From Eutreptiella sp. 'Long Island Sound 2002' (Eukaryota; Euglenozoa; Euglenophyceae; Eutreptiales; Eutreptiaceae), in NCBI GenBank assembly GCA_964036045.1, contig OZ038388.1, positions 1,931,501 to 1,995,500 on the forward strand: a stretch of 64,000 nt of DNA, in the 5' to 3' direction. A program made the position numbers and the translations under genes. Shown in pieces: positions 31,792 to 43,873 of the stretch. How positions within the stretch are numbered: the first letter of the stretch is position 1; every line of letters begins with the position of its first letter. A model generated the notes under the pieces. The model was not told the origin of the DNA and did not search any database. It worked only from the letters and a program-made list of their open reading frames with translations.

Positions 31792-33267
31792 CACACTGAT
31801 TAGTGGACTTCGTTATAGTGCCCGCTCCCCATTAAGGATGCAGCAAGTGGAAGGAAATCCGAGCAGGATCCCCATAAGCTCCCTGTGGGTCAGCCAAAAC
31901 TCGAACACACACCAACGCAAGTCACATGAGCAAGGTACGCTGAGATAAACTGGCCTCTCGATCTGACGGGTAGTGGTAGCAAGCCCACACCAGGGCTCCC
32001 ACCGCCCTCTCGAGACAGTTCTTCAGCAAGCAGCAAGTGGAAGGACATCCAAACAGGATGCCCACAAGCTCCCTTTGTGCCGAAACCGAAACCAAAACAT
32101 AAAAATCCATTTACAGGTGCAGGAGAAAGTCAAACTTTTTTTTTCCCTTTTTATGGACTGAGGCATAACAAAGTGGCAGAAATCAGAAGTAGCTGAAACT
32201 GCACTGCAGGTGCAGGAGAAGGTGAAACTGAAATCCCACCCACCGCTTCTTACTGTTTTTTTTTTTCAGCTTGAACCTGCGTTTGTATCTTATCTTTTTC
32301 AATGAGCCTCTACTGTACCATATACACACATGGAGGTACTTAGTCTACTGAGTCTTCCGATTCATTCTCCCAATTGACTGAGAATTTGTAAGCCACCACA
32401 GACGGAGCCCCCTAGCACCCCAGGGGTAGCGCAGGGATGCACAGTCCAAAAAAATCAAATTGACGAAATGACCCAACCGTGACTCAGACATGGCAAAAGA
32501 AACTGTTTGTTGGCTTGATGGCATCATCGGACTGTCCCTCACTGTCAGTGTGGTGTCTGTCTCTGTGCTTGTGCTGTGCCTGATCTAGGTGCAAAACTCA
32601 ATGATCTTGTGGGTGGTGTGGTTGTGACTGGTTTCCCTGGTCCGTGCTCCGTCTTCCCTTGCGTTCTCTCTGTTGTGGGTCCGTGTGGTGGTGTTGGTGG
32701 CTGAGGCGTCACTGAAGCCGTCACTCGTGTGTTGTGTTCTGTTGTTCCTCTCAGTTCCACCTGGTCTGCTCTGGTTGTTCACTCAGTTATGGTCTGTGGT
32801 CTCTGGTCACTGGTCGCTACACTCCCGGCTCACTCACTCTCACCCTTGTCACACTGCCCCTTACTGTGACTTGACATCTTAGTGGCGCCTGGTTCAGACG
32901 CCTGGTTCCCCACAACACTAGGCCCTCCTAAAGAGAAATGTACGCATGTGAGCGGTCACCGGTGGTGGCAGGTCTTGGTAGACAGGCGAAAAACAGAGCT
33001 TGCCTAACACACGGTAGAAGAAACACAAAAGACCCGTGTGGAAACTGGACTTGCGTGACCCACACACAGTAAGAATCCAGAAAAACCTGAGCAGGACTGA
33101 CCAACTGAGATGTAACTCTGGCACCTGAGATACTCTGTTTGGACACAACTCTGACACTGTAACTGAGATTCTGAACACCCGCTGGAAAACTGATGGAATT
33201 ATGACAGCAATTTTGGACCAACTGACTGGGTAAATAGCCGCCACCCGGATAGCTCGGAGGCACAGTG
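31792..33267. other. Non-coding flank left of G2
   Basis: I see no gene. A segment of about 45 bases (gcagcaagtggaagg and following) recurs at 31840 and 32028. A second short repeat (aggtgcaggagaa) is at 32116 and 32209. Pyrimidine-rich runs occur at 32130 and 32260. From 32540 to 32880 the plus strand is rich in G and T, with no coding sign. Confidence 0.45.
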
Positions 33268-33283
33268 CAAAAAAATGACTGGG
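33268..33283. repeat. 16-bp target-site duplication of G2, left copy
   Basis: CAAAAAAATGACTGGG matches 42157-42172 except for one base. It directly precedes the heptamer tail of G2. Confidence 0.8.
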
Positions 33284-33625
33284 TTTGAGGTTTGAGGTTT
33301 GATTTTGCGGGTACTAGACGCCTTTCTGCCCCGGGCGGCCACCTGGTCGGGCCAGGTGATATCCTCCCCACCGGGTCCTAGTGGGGGGCCCTTCATGACA
33401 AACCTCCTGCCTGGTGGCGGAGTCCCCCGGGTTCACGGGGCTCGGAGCCCTGTCCCTGCCCGGCTTCCCCATTTCGCCACTCCCCGGTCAGTGCATCGCT
33501 TAGCAGCCGTAGCTGCAGGCGCTTACCCACCGCGTCGCCCCCCTAATGAGTGGTCGCCCGGGCTGCCGGCGCCGCCAGGCCCGTGCTACTGGCTTGTCGC
33601 CAGTGGGACCCCCTTGGGCTGGCGC

Positions 33626-33630
33626 GGAGG
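33626..33630. repeat. Target-site duplication of solo LTR, left copy (GGAGG)
   Basis: GGAGG occurs at both edges of the LTR (also 36057-36061). G1, which lacks the LTR, has a single GGAGG at this place (about 18024-18030). Confidence 0.85.
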
Positions 33631-36056
33631 TAAAGAAGGTCCCTACCAGGACCGGCCCCTGCTGTACCCCATCAACCATTTCCTGTCACTCCTATGGTCT
33701 TGCTTCTCACCAGGTTCTGCATGATCTTGCCCTATCCTGCACAGTTTCCCACAAAAAATAGTAAAATATGGCTCCTTCACACAAATCCTGATCCCTTGCA
33801 ATAACCAACTCCCAAGTACAATAGCTCAAATCCAAATGATCCACACTGAGGGCTTCAAAGGGTGTTTGAGGTCCCGCTTTGACACTCAACAACTCCTTTC
33901 AACACCCGGTCGTTTCACGGTGCACACGGAGACACGGGCGTTGGGCATATACATAGAATTGCACCAAAATCAATAAAGAAGAAGCCCTGAAATTGGCATA
34001 TGAACACAAATCAAGCACAATTGGGGAAAGATGGAAACATACACAATCACAGCCATAGACCCCTCATTCCCTGGACTCAAGACCTTCCCTTGACTCGCCA
34101 ACATGATGCCCTGAACCAAGTCAAATAAGATGGCTAAATGCCATGTGTAAAAGGTCACTACACAAACCCCAAAAATGTGTTCACTCCCAAGCCTCTAAAT
34201 CCTAGCCCAATAGGGGAGGTGACGTGTCATGGCCTAGTCGTGCACTCAGGACCAAGCCCTACCCTGACATAACTTTTGTTGGACTTGGTGTCGATTGGGC
34301 TTGGAGAATTGCGCCATGCAGATGACCTCACAACATAGCAAAATTAGGCAAATCACACCATAGTGCCCAAAATTCAATTATATACTCAAAAATGCATACG
34401 GCAAATGTTCAAATGCTCCATGCATGTGTTAAACCGGAAAGTAATATACAAGGGTGATATAGACCAAAGGTCCATGCCCAAGAATATCCCAACATTGGCT
34501 CCCAAACCCCTCCGGATATCTACATGCCATGCTTCACAAGTCAACTCGGGAATTTGAGACCTAATTTTGTGAGGCCTCGTGTGCCACACCAAAGTGACCA
34601 CGTGATCTGGCATACGGTGAGGTGCAACACCGAAGCATATGCCAACATATAAGCCACATACCATAGTTCACGGATCTCTAGGCACTTTACTGTTAGCCAA
34701 CCAGTTGAGCACATAAAATACAAAAATGAGCATAAAATGAGGTCAAAAACATGCAAAGGTTGCTAAATTCAAGATAATAACAATAGTATATAACTTCGCT
34801 CACCTGTGGTATCATCATATGGTTCAAAACGCAATTGCTTGGGACCATGTACGAACAATTCCCCCACCTGGATCCCCATATGGACGCATAAGGACACCTT
34901 CGAACCTCCTCACGACACGCACCATGAAAATGGGAAAATTGATAGTGGCGCTTGTGGGTCGCTCCGTAAGCCTTCCAACATGCACTATATGTGCGGTAGG
35001 CGTAGTCTAGCGCTATGGAGCACACCATTAGGACATGGGCACAGCCTTTGCCACGTGCGACTCCATGTATCTTCCTACAACCGGAGATATATAACATGGG
35101 CGTGAGCATAGCGAAGCACATACCGTGCATATAACACATACCCCCAAAAATGGCTCCCGCCATGGTATGTCATGACCCTCCATGGCCATAACTTCACGTT
35201 AAAAATATCTAGGAACCCAAAGAAAGTTTCTATGCAACACCAACACTCATGCGGTACACTCGAAAGTCGCATTAAAATATTCGGTTGCATGTTCCAAGAG
35301 TTATGAATTCTTTTCTACCCTCTTGACCGCGCATGTGTACACATCAAAGGCGTTTGACGCTTCAGAAATTAAGTTGAGACCAAGGCGATTCCGGCCCATA
35401 TCTCAAAATTGAAATTCCTCGCAGTGAGCCGGAGATATGATTCTTCAAAGTGGCCTCACAAATCAATTTTGTTTTGCCTATATCTCCAAGAAAAATGCAG
35501 GAGACAACAAAACGAAGGTTGATTCGTGAATGGGGAAAAATGTAGGACCACTCGAGATTCATCATATCCAGTGCGGCGACCTCGAAATCGAAGATCCGAT
35601 TCCGAAGGTCTGAAAAAATCGGATTAATTTTGCGAGTGTATAACATGAAAATTGCGGAAGCAACGAACCCTTTTCTGATGAGATCTGACCCTTCATCGGG
35701 GTTTTCGCTAAAATATCTGGAAATAACATTATAACCAATCGGTTACCGCAAAATCGCGAGCCAACTGCCAGTCGCCGATGCATTGACAATCAGAACGGAT
35801 AGCTGCAAAATTACGGAAACATTATAATAAAAAAACCCTGTTGATTCCTGATATTTTGATATATAAATCTCAGCCGGCGGCGCCTCGGTATTGAATATGG
35901 CCGCTCATAGCTGGAATGGCCAAGCCTATCACACTATCACATCAGGTTAGGTCAGGTGGATGGGAGAGTATGATATCAGCCAATGGCGGCCTGCCGGCCC
36001 CTAGATACACACCCCAAGTGACCCAAAGATGGCCACGGGGGTCCGAACCGGCTTCA
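33631..36056 (-). repeat. Solo LTR of family E inside G2
   Basis: A full-length family-E LTR of 2426 bp, with no internal region on either side and a 5-bp duplication. It arose most simply by insertion of an E element followed by LTR-LTR recombination. The gag start region at its inner end (ATG at 33720) runs into TGA after 16 codons, unlike E1 and E2. Confidence 0.92.
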
Positions 36057-36061
36057 GGAGG
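36057..36061. repeat. Target-site duplication of solo LTR, right copy (GGAGG)
   Basis: Pairs with 33626-33630. Confidence 0.85.
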
Positions 36062-36589
36062 CTGCGTAGCCGTGGGGCTTCTGCGCGGCGCGGTGCGCCA
36101 CTACTGCCTTGGCGGGTGCAGTGCTTTGGTCGTGTGTGCGCGGCGCTCGCGGCCGGTTCTGGGGGGTTGGGGCCGATGCCGGGTTTTGTGTCTTCCCCGT
36201 TTCCCCCTTCCCGCCCCGCATTTCCCATGCTGTGTGTGGCGGGCCGTCCCGTCCGGGTGTCCCTTATCCTCGCTCGCTGGTACACCATTCCATGCGGTCT
36301 GTGCGTTCCGCAGGCTGGGTCCGGTTGCCCTTCTAGTATTCCCCGCGTGTCCTTTGCGTGTGCGTGCGCTCTCGCTCTCGCGGCGTCCGCGCCCACCCCC
36401 CTCCCTGGGTCGGCGTGGCGCGCGCACCTCGCGCGGTCCCGGTGCTGGGCGCTGGTAAGGCCGTTCCACGCGGTCCGTGCCCCTCCGCGTGTCCTTCCTC
36501 GGTCCCCTGCTCCGTTTGGCTTGCTTTGAGGGGGGGCGGCCCGGTCCTGTTCCCCCCCTGCCTGGCTTGGGGTTGTGTGCCCCCCTTGG

Positions 36590-39500
36590 GGCACCCCACA
36601 GCGCGCGCTCTTGCGAGCTGGCTTTGCGCGCTGTGGGGGCGGCACGAGAGCGCCCGGGGGGGGGCGCCGCTTGCCTGGGGGTTGGGCGTCCGGGGTAGGG
36701 CGCTCTCCCACCCCCGACCGCTCGTCCTTTGGGGCGTGCAGCAAGGGCCCACTACCCACTGGCTGTGGGTGCCGGGGGTGTGGGGGTGGGGACCCGTCAC
36801 TAACCCCACAGCGCGCCCTCTTACGAGCTGACTTTGTGCGGTGTGGGGGCGGCACGAGGGCGCCCAGGGGGGGCGCCTCTTCCCTGTGTGTGGGGCGTCA
36901 GAGATGGAGCGCTCTCCCACCCCCGACCGCTCGTCCTTTGGTGCTTGCTGCCGGGGCCCACTACCCACTGGCTGTGGGGGCGGGGCGTGCGGGCCCGGGG
37001 ACCCGTCACCAACCCCACAGCGCGCACTCTTGCAAGCTGGCTTTGCGTGCTGTGGGGGCGGCACGAGGGCGCCCGGGGTAGACGCCTCATGCCTGGGCGT
37101 GGGGCGTCCAGGGTCGGGCGCTCTCCCACTCCCGACCGCCTGTCCTTTTGGGCGTGCGGCCGGCGCCCACTACCCACTGGCTGTGAGTGCGGGGGGTGTG
37201 AGCGTGGGGACCCGTCACCAACCCACGGCGCGCTCTTGCGAGCTGGCTTTGCGCGCTGTGGGGGCGGCACGACGGCGCCCTGGGGGGGGGCGCCTCTTGT
37301 CTGGGCGTGGGACGTCCGGGGTCTGGCGCTCTCCCACCCACGACCACTCGTCCTTTGGGGCGTGCTGCCGGGGCCCCCTACCCACTGGCTGTGGGTGCGG
37401 GGGGTCCGGGCGTGGGGACCCGTCACCAACGCCACGGCACGCGCTCTTGCGAGCTGGCTTTGTGCACTGTGGGGGCGGCACGAGGGCGCCGGGTGGGGGC
37501 GCCTCTTGCCTGGGCGTGAGGCGTCCGGGGTCGGGCGCTCTCCCACCGCCGACCCCCCGTCCTTTGGGGCGTGTGGCCAGGGCCCACTACCCACTGGCTG
37601 TGGGTGGGGGGGGTGCAGGCGTGGGGACCCGTCACCCACCCCACAGTGCGCGCTCTTGTGAGCTGGCTTTGCGCACTGTGGGGACGGCACGAGGGCGCCC
37701 GGGGGGGGCGCCTCTTGCCTGGGGGTGAGGCGTCCGGGGTCGGGCGCTCTCCCATCCCCGACCGCTCGTCCTTTCGGGCGTGGTTCCAGGGCCCACTACC
37801 CACTGGCTGTGGATGCGGAGGGTGCGGGCGTGGGGAAGCGTCACCAACCCCACAGCGCGCGCTCTTGCGAGCTGGCTTTGCGTGCTGTCAGGGCGGCATG
37901 AGGGCGCCCGGGGGGGGGTCTCTTGCCTGGGTGTGGGGCGTCCGGGGTCGGGCGCTCTCCCTTTCACGACCGCTCGTCCTTTGCGCCGTGCGGCCGGGGC
38001 CCACTACCCACTGGCTGTGGGTGCGGAGGGTGCGCGCGTGGGGACCCGTCACCAACCCCACAGCGCGCACTCTTGCAAGCTGGCTTTGCGTGCTGTGGGG
38101 GCGGCACGAGGGCGCCCGGGGGGGGCGCCTCTTGCCTGTGTGTGGGGCGTCCGGGGTCGCGCGCTCTCCCACCCCCGACCGCTCGTCCTTTGGGGCGTGC
38201 TGCCGGGTCCCACTACCCACTGGCTGTGGGTGCGGGGGGTGCGGGCGTGGGGACCCGTCACCAACCCGACCGCGCGCGCTCTTGCGAGCGGGCTTTGGGC
38301 GCTGTGGGGGCGGCACGAGGGCGCCCGGGGTGGACGCCTCATGCCTTGGCGTGGGGCGTCCGGGGTCGGGCGCCCTCCCACCCCCGACCGCTCGTCCTTT
38401 GGGGCGTGCTGCCGGGGCCCACTACCCACTGGCTGTGGGTGCGGGGGGTGCAGGCGTGGGGACCCGTCACCAACCCCACCGCGCGCGCTCTTGCGAGCTG
38501 GCTTTGCGCGCTGTGGGGGCGGCAGGAGGGCCCCCGGGGGGGGCGCCTCTTGCCTGGGTATTGGGCGTCCGGGGTCGGGCGCTCTCTCACCCCCGACGGT
38601 TAGTCCTTAGGGGCGTGCGGCCAGGGCCCACTACCAACTGGCTGTGGGTGCGGAGGGTGCGGGCGTGGGAACCCATCACCAACCCCACAGCGCGCGCTCC
38701 TGTGACCTGGCTTTGCCCGCTGTGGGGGTGGCACAAGGGCGCCCGGGGGGGGCGCCTCTTGCCTGGGTGTGGGGTTCCCGGGGTCAGGCGCTCTCCCATC
38801 CCCCATCGCTCGTCCTTTGGGCCGTGCGGCCGGGGCCCACTACCCACTGGCTGTGGGTGCGGAGGGTGCGGGCGTGGGGACCTGTCACCAACCCCACAGC
38901 GCGCGCTCTTGTGAGCTGGCTTTGCCCGCTGTGGGGGCGGCACGAGGGCGCCCGGGGGGGGCGCCTCTTGCCTGGGTGTGGGGCGTCCGGGGTCGGGCGC
39001 TCTGCCATCCCCGACCGCTCGTCCTTTGGGGCGTGCTGCCGGGGCCCACTACCCACTGGCTGTGGGTGCGGAGGGTGCGGGCGTGGGGACCCGTCACCAA
39101 CCCCACCGCGCGCGCTCTTGCGAGCTGGCTTTGCGCGCTGTGGAGGCGGCACGAGGGCGCCCGGGGGGGGCACCTCTCGCCTGGGTGTGGAGCGTCCAGG
39201 GTGGGGCGCTCTCCCACCCCCGACTGCCCGTCCTTTGGGCTGTGCGGCCGGGGCCCACTACCCACTGGCTGTAGGTGCGGGGGGTGCAGGCGTGGGGACC
39301 CGTCACCAAACCCACAGCACGCGCTCTTGTGAGCTGGCTTCGCGCGCTGTGGGGGCGGAACGAGGGCGCCCGGGAGGGGCGCCTCCAGCCTGTGTGTGGG
39401 GCGTCCGGGGTCAGGCGCTCTGCCACCCCCGACTGCTGGTCCTTTAGAACGTGCGGCTGGGGCCCGCTACCCACTGGCTGTGGGTGCGGTGTGCGGGCGT
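36590..39500. repeat. 209-bp GC-rich satellite, 14 units
   Basis: The landmark TGTGGGGGCGGCACGAG (or a close variant) occurs at 36632, 36842, 37051, 37257, 37468, 37677, 37886, 38094, 38303, 38512, 38721, 38930, 39139 and 39348. Spacing is 206-211, mostly 209. Units also share ACTACCCACTGGCTGTGGGT and GGGGACCCGTCACCAACC. The period is not a multiple of three, and every frame is open on both strands, so the long frames here are not genes. A single related unit lies in G1 near 18560. Confidence 0.95.
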
Positions 39501-40250
39501 GGGGACCCGGCTGTCCTTGTCACCTTTTCCCGTGCCGTGGTTCATCGTTTGTTGTGCGCGCTTCCCGGGTTTGCGGCACCCGCTGGCCATTGTGGCTTGG
39601 TACCTGTCCTCGTGCCGTGGTTGTGGCCGGCGGCGTGCCTCTTTTGCTTGCCTCGTGGCCCCGCGTTGGTGCGCTGCGCCTCGTGTGGTCCGGTTGCTCT
39701 CGGTGCTCTGGTCGGCTTTCCTGTCGCCGTGGTGCCTTCCCCCAGCCCGGGGGCGGTGGCCCCCGGCATTACTGGGTGGCTGCGCGGGGCACGTGGCGGC
39801 CGGCCAAGATCCGGGCTCATTGTGCCTGCCGCTGGTCCCTGCCGAGGCAAGGGCGCTGGGCGTGCTCGGCGTTGTACCCGTTTGGGGCCCCGCGATGGGG
39901 TTGTCCCTGGCGGGTCCCTCCGGCTTTGGTCTTTGGCTGCGTGCCCTGCGGTGGTTCGGCGTGTGTGGACCCGGTCACTGACGCGTCTGGTTTCCCGTAC
40001 CGTCCGTCTTTCGAGGGGGGACTCGGCCGGTGCACCGGGGCTGTTTCGTGTGGACGCCGACACCTCCCCTTTCGGGTCGGAGGACGCCACGCCCGGGTCC
40101 CGCGCATGTGTGTGTGCGTGCTCCTCTTGGCCGGGTCGGGCGGGCTGGCGTCCTGGGCGCGTTTTGATGCGCCTCACCTTTTTCTGTGGCCGTTCTTGGT
40201 GCGCTCTTTGTTTGCTCGGCCCCCTCCGGGCTTGGGTTGCCCTGTTTGCG
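39501..40250. other. GC-rich block of G2, shared inverted with 46.6-47.4 kb
   Basis: Its plus strand corresponds to the minus strand of the block at about 46600-47400. Translated in matching frames both give, for example, DASGFPYRPSFEGG and EASGFPYRRSFEGG, followed by GRRHLPFRVGGRHARVP-like residues. Indels are few. Whether this reflects coding or only recent shared descent cannot be told. Confidence 0.55.
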
Positions 40251-40620
40251 GTTGTTGTTGGGTTTTGTCCTTTTTTTTTCTTTTTCACTTGTTGTGCCCC
40301 TGCTGTCTCCGGCGTTCTGTGTGTTCCGGCCCAGGGTGCCTTGGGCCTGGGCGTCTTGCGGTCCTCCCCTCCCCCCCCTTTTTTCTTCCTTTTTTTCCCC
40401 TTCTTTGGCGCCCCCTTGTCTCTTGCGTTTGTTGGTTCCCGGCCCGGGGTGCCGTAGGCCTTGGCGCTCTGTGGTCCTCCTCTTTGCTTTTTTTTCCTCC
40501 TCCCCTCCCCCCCCCTCCCTTTTTTCTTTTTTTTTCTTTTTTTTTGTTTTTTCCTCTCCTTTTTCCGCTTCTGCCTTTTTTTTTTCCCTGCCCTGGTGTG
40601 CCGGTTCTGCGGTTCTCGGG
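40251..40620. repeat. Polypyrimidine-rich tract of G2
   Basis: The plus strand is almost pure C and T in long runs (for example 40370-40410 and 40485-40575), interleaved with two copies of a GGTGCC...TTGG(C/G)C motif. Such mirror-like pyrimidine blocks can adopt triplex structure. A purine-rich counterpart is at 46140-46620 on the plus strand. Confidence 0.7.
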
Positions 40621-41560
40621 CAGGTTTGTGTGTCCTGGGCTGTTGGGTGTGCTGGTGTGTGTTGCTGTGTCGTTGGGTGCTCCCTAATTGTGCCCGTTCT
40701 GTGTGTGATTGTTGCCTGTCGCGTTGCGGTGTGGTGGTGCGTTTTGTGTTGTGCCTGGTGCCGTGTGGGGTGCCTGTGTTGGGCTTGGTTCTTGCTCCGC
40801 GCTGCTGCCCTCTGTTGCCGTCTCCTGGTCCCCTGTTGTGGCCCGTGGTTGTGTTCTGTCCTGGGCTGCGGTGCTGCGTTGCTCTGGTGTGCCGCCTCTC
40901 GTGCGCTGTGCTGCTGTGGTGCCGTGTTGTTTCCTTCGCGCTGGCTGGTGCTGTGTGGTGTTGCCTGTGGTTGCTGGCTGTTCGCTGCTGGGTCTGGTGC
41001 TTGCCGTTGTTTCCCGCTGGCGTGTGTTGCCGCGGGTGCTCCTGCCTGGCCGCGTGGCTTGCTGCCCTGCTGTGTGCTGTGGTTTGTTGTGGTGCCCCGC
41101 TCCCCTGTGCTGTGTCCTGTGTTCTGTGGTGCTCCGTTGCCCTGTGGTGCCGTGCTGTGGCGCGGTGCTGTCCGTTGTTTTTTTGCTGGTGGTGTCTGTT
41201 TGTGTCTTTTCCCTGTGTGTGCGGTGCTGTTTTGCGCTGCGCGTCGTGTTGTTCGGTGCCGTTTTGGTCCGCGCTGTTGTTGGTGCCTGGCGCTGTGGCG
41301 TGTCGCTGTGTGTTGTGGTGTCTCCCTGGGCGTTCTGCGGTGTGGTGGTGCTGCTCTGGTGTGTTGTGGTGTCTTGCTGTGCCGTGCGTTGTCCTGTGGT
41401 GTCCTGCGCCCTGTGCTGTGTCCTGCGGTACTGTGGTGCCTTGCGGTGTTGTGCTGGCTGGCTGTGCCGCGCGGTTGTCTGCACTGCTGGTGTTTTGTTT
41501 ATCCTTTTGTCCTCTTTTCCTCTGCTAAAAACCCCTGCTGTCTTTCCGTACCTTTGAGAA
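40621..41560. other. GT-rich, strand-asymmetric block of G2
   Basis: The plus strand is rich in G, T and GTG/TGC words and poor in A. Long frames on both strands (Cys/Val/Trp-rich on plus, Thr/Gln-rich on minus) follow from the low frequency of stop codons. The bias mirrors that of 62.7-63.9 kb, where the plus strand is AC-rich. Confidence 0.6.
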
Positions 41561-42156
41561 CTTTCTGAAAACCAAAAATTAAAATGTTTCTCAGTAGAAA
41601 ATTCAACACAACGCAACTCACGCACGCAGGCAAGCAGCAATACCAAGGTTAAATTTCTGACTTACGTGTTCCCACGCGGCCGCGAAGATGGTGGTCTTGC
41701 TTGCAAGGGGTTGACCGCTTTTCCCCCAGGGCCGGTCGCCTAAGCTGACGAAAAGGAGTGAGGGGGGGCGCGAGGGAGGGGAGGTAGGTGCATGGAGAAG
41801 GCGAGAAAAGGAAGGGAAGCAGGGCGAAGGGACGGGCGGCTTACAAAAAGTTTTGGAGTTTTACGCGCTGCTCGCGACGCGTTTTTCTTTGCGCCTGTGG
41901 CTAGTTAGACGACGAGAGGGACGGTGTTAGCGTCCTACGAGCGTTACGGTGTTTACAGCGCTAACTATTCACCTTTTTCACGTCGAAAAACTTTTCTTCG
42001 CGTTTTTACGCGTTTCGCAGCGCGCTTTTTGGCCTAAGCGTTTTTTATGCTAAGTAGCTTTATTTTCAGCTATTCAGAAAGTTTTTTCCTCGTGTTTTAC
42101 CTATCTTTTTATTTCCTTCTGGGACAGGACCCCAGCGCGCGCGACATTGAGATGAT
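41561..42156. other. Mixed-composition 5' end of G2
   Basis: No gene is seen. It has T-rich and CG-containing stretches (gcgtttttacgcgtttcgcagcg region near 42000) and ends at the target duplication. On the minus strand it would be the 5' end of the element and could hold its promoter; I see no specific signal. Confidence 0.4.
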
Positions 42157-42172
42157 CAAAAAACTGACTGGG
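42157..42172. repeat. 16-bp target-site duplication of G2, right copy
   Basis: CAAAAAACTGACTGGG; one mismatch to 33268-33283. Confidence 0.8.
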
Positions 42173-43873
42173 TAAACCTATCAACCTTTGCTAACCTTCA
42201 ACACATTGGACGTATGACTTACTAACTGACTTGTGGCGAAAAGCTGTTTGACTGCAGGTGTGACTTGTGGCAATTAAGCTCTGTCTGCCTGCTGTGGCTG
42301 GTGGTAGTGGCTCGTGGTTTCTGTTGCGGGTGTCGGTCTCACTGCTTCTGCTGGCGGTGTAATTTACATGCAGCAACTGGCTATAGTGCTGATCGGAGCT
42401 CAAAAACTGCACAACAAAGAACAGTATCGAAGCTGTTCGATATATAACACATAAGACATAAACCGAAAAACTTTCAGTTTCAGCCCCTATGCGCACGTCG
42501 AAACTACTCAACTTGAACAAAAACTGCAAACACATTGCAAACACCACTAACTGTCAACCTGTGTAAGCTGTCATGAATCAACACACAGTAAACTTGAAAA
42601 ATGAACCTTGACCTGAACCAACATGACTGTCTGTAGCTGTGAATAGGGCAAAAGATTCTAGCCATTGTAAAAAGGCTGCTCGCTGGCGTCGTCCTTGTAG
42701 TCGTCGTTGTCGCGTCGACTCGCGTCGAGTCACGTTCAACCAAGATGCTTTCAACACGTCGCCGTCGACCTTGTTGGCGTTCCCGTCGCCCTTGTTGGCG
42801 TTGCCGTCGCCCTTGTCTGCGTTGCTGTCACCCTTGTTGGTGCCGGTCGCTCTCCTCGGCGTTGTCGTCTCCCGTGTTGGCGTCGTCGCTGTCATCAGCG
42901 TCGGCTCAAAATTTGATGTTGAACACTGATACCGATCACTAAAATTTGTTGGTGGCGCCGTACTGGCACCTCAGTTCGACCTCTGAACTTTTTCTAAGAC
43001 TGGGACAATAGGAGAAAGACCTTCATCAATGTCATAGTTGGCGAAGGACAAGAAGGGTTGCAAACTCCACAAGAATCTGCGAACCAGGGGTGGGATTTTG
43101 ACCTTGGTGCAGTCGATAACTCGGCTTCAGCCTCAAACGGCGTTCCTCACACTGACTCTGTAAAGGCTCATCCTTCGTTTCCAGTACACAGTCATTTGGC
43201 GCAGCACTGTCAAACTCATCCTCACCACGAGCAGTGACAACAGAGTGGTTGCTAAGTCTTCCTTCAGTTGTGCTGAGCTTTTTGTCAGGCGGCGAAGCTG
43301 CCTTTTTTTGTGTCCGGACAAATGTCCTTCTGTCTCTGCGGCAGATGCTGCTGAGCTGCCAAGACACTGATTTGAGGACGGATCAAGAACGCGAATGCAG
43401 AACTCAAATTCCTCTAACCCCTCCTGCCATTGCACTTGCGAGGTGAGGGGCCGTCACCGAGTGCCTCATAGGCCAAGTGATAATCACTGAATCGGCTTGT
43501 AACTGCAGAAACAGGCTTGTAACTGCACTGAGATGTCTATTGGTAGACCTTGACTTTGATTCCTCTTGTTTATGGAATGTTTGAGGTCTGATCGGCAAAG
43601 CAAAAACTCTAGAACTCCGAACTCAATAGCAAACAAGCACGGCAAAGACAGTGCAAAGAACTCGAATACCCAGTTGTTGAGAGGTCCGTGTATCCCAGAG
43701 TCCAGAACTGTAAAGGGGCAAGAAAGTCCTTGCGGCAAGAGCCGATTCAGGCTCGTATCATACCCTCTAAGAAGACATATAACACGTTGCAGAGCTATAA
43801 TTAAGTATACATAGATCACACAACAGAACAACGAAAAGTCGCAAAAATTCTGGTCTATCTGATCTCCTCCAGT
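42173..43873. other. Non-coding flank right of G2
   Basis: It continues the pre-insertion DNA of 30.1-33.3 kb. No recognised gene is present. The only local structure is a 21-bp repeat near 42755-42850. Minus-strand frames near 43032-43435 are short and unrecognised. Confidence 0.4.
42755..42850 (-). repeat. 21-bp tandem repeat within a minus-strand open frame
   Basis: Units of the type gttggcgttgccgtcgccctt repeat about four times with drift. On the minus strand, within the frame 42895-42578, they encode repeats of KGDGNAN. A period of seven codons keeps frame. The protein is otherwise unrecognised. Confidence 0.55.

Larger units (their letters stand above)
33284..42156 (-). mobile_element. 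G2: GC-rich LINE-like retroposon with satellite and nested solo LTR
   Basis: It is bounded by 16-bp direct repeats and opens on the plus strand with the same TTTGAGG heptamers as G1. The hairpin of G1 is conserved at 33340-33358. Without the solo LTR (33631-36056) it is about 6.45 kb. On the plus strand the order is 3' module, 14-unit satellite, GC-rich block, polypyrimidine block, GT-rich block and a mixed-composition end at 41560-42156. No frame shows RT or endonuclease motifs. Its 5' half is unrelated to that of G1, so the two share only the 3' end, as 5'-variable or chimeric retroposons do. Confidence 0.75.

Noticed and set aside
36358-39474. Many overlapping open frames of 100-470 codons on both strands
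   Set aside because: They lie in the 209-bp satellite; all frames are open because the unit has almost no stop codons, and the period is not a multiple of three.
36590-39500. CRISPR array
   Set aside because: Units are contiguous 209-bp repeats without distinct spacers, in a eukaryotic retroelement context.
40186-41646. Cys/Val-rich plus-strand and Thr/Gln-rich minus-strand frames
   Set aside because: Both strands are open because of the GT/AC bias; there are no motifs, and the frames cross repeat boundaries.
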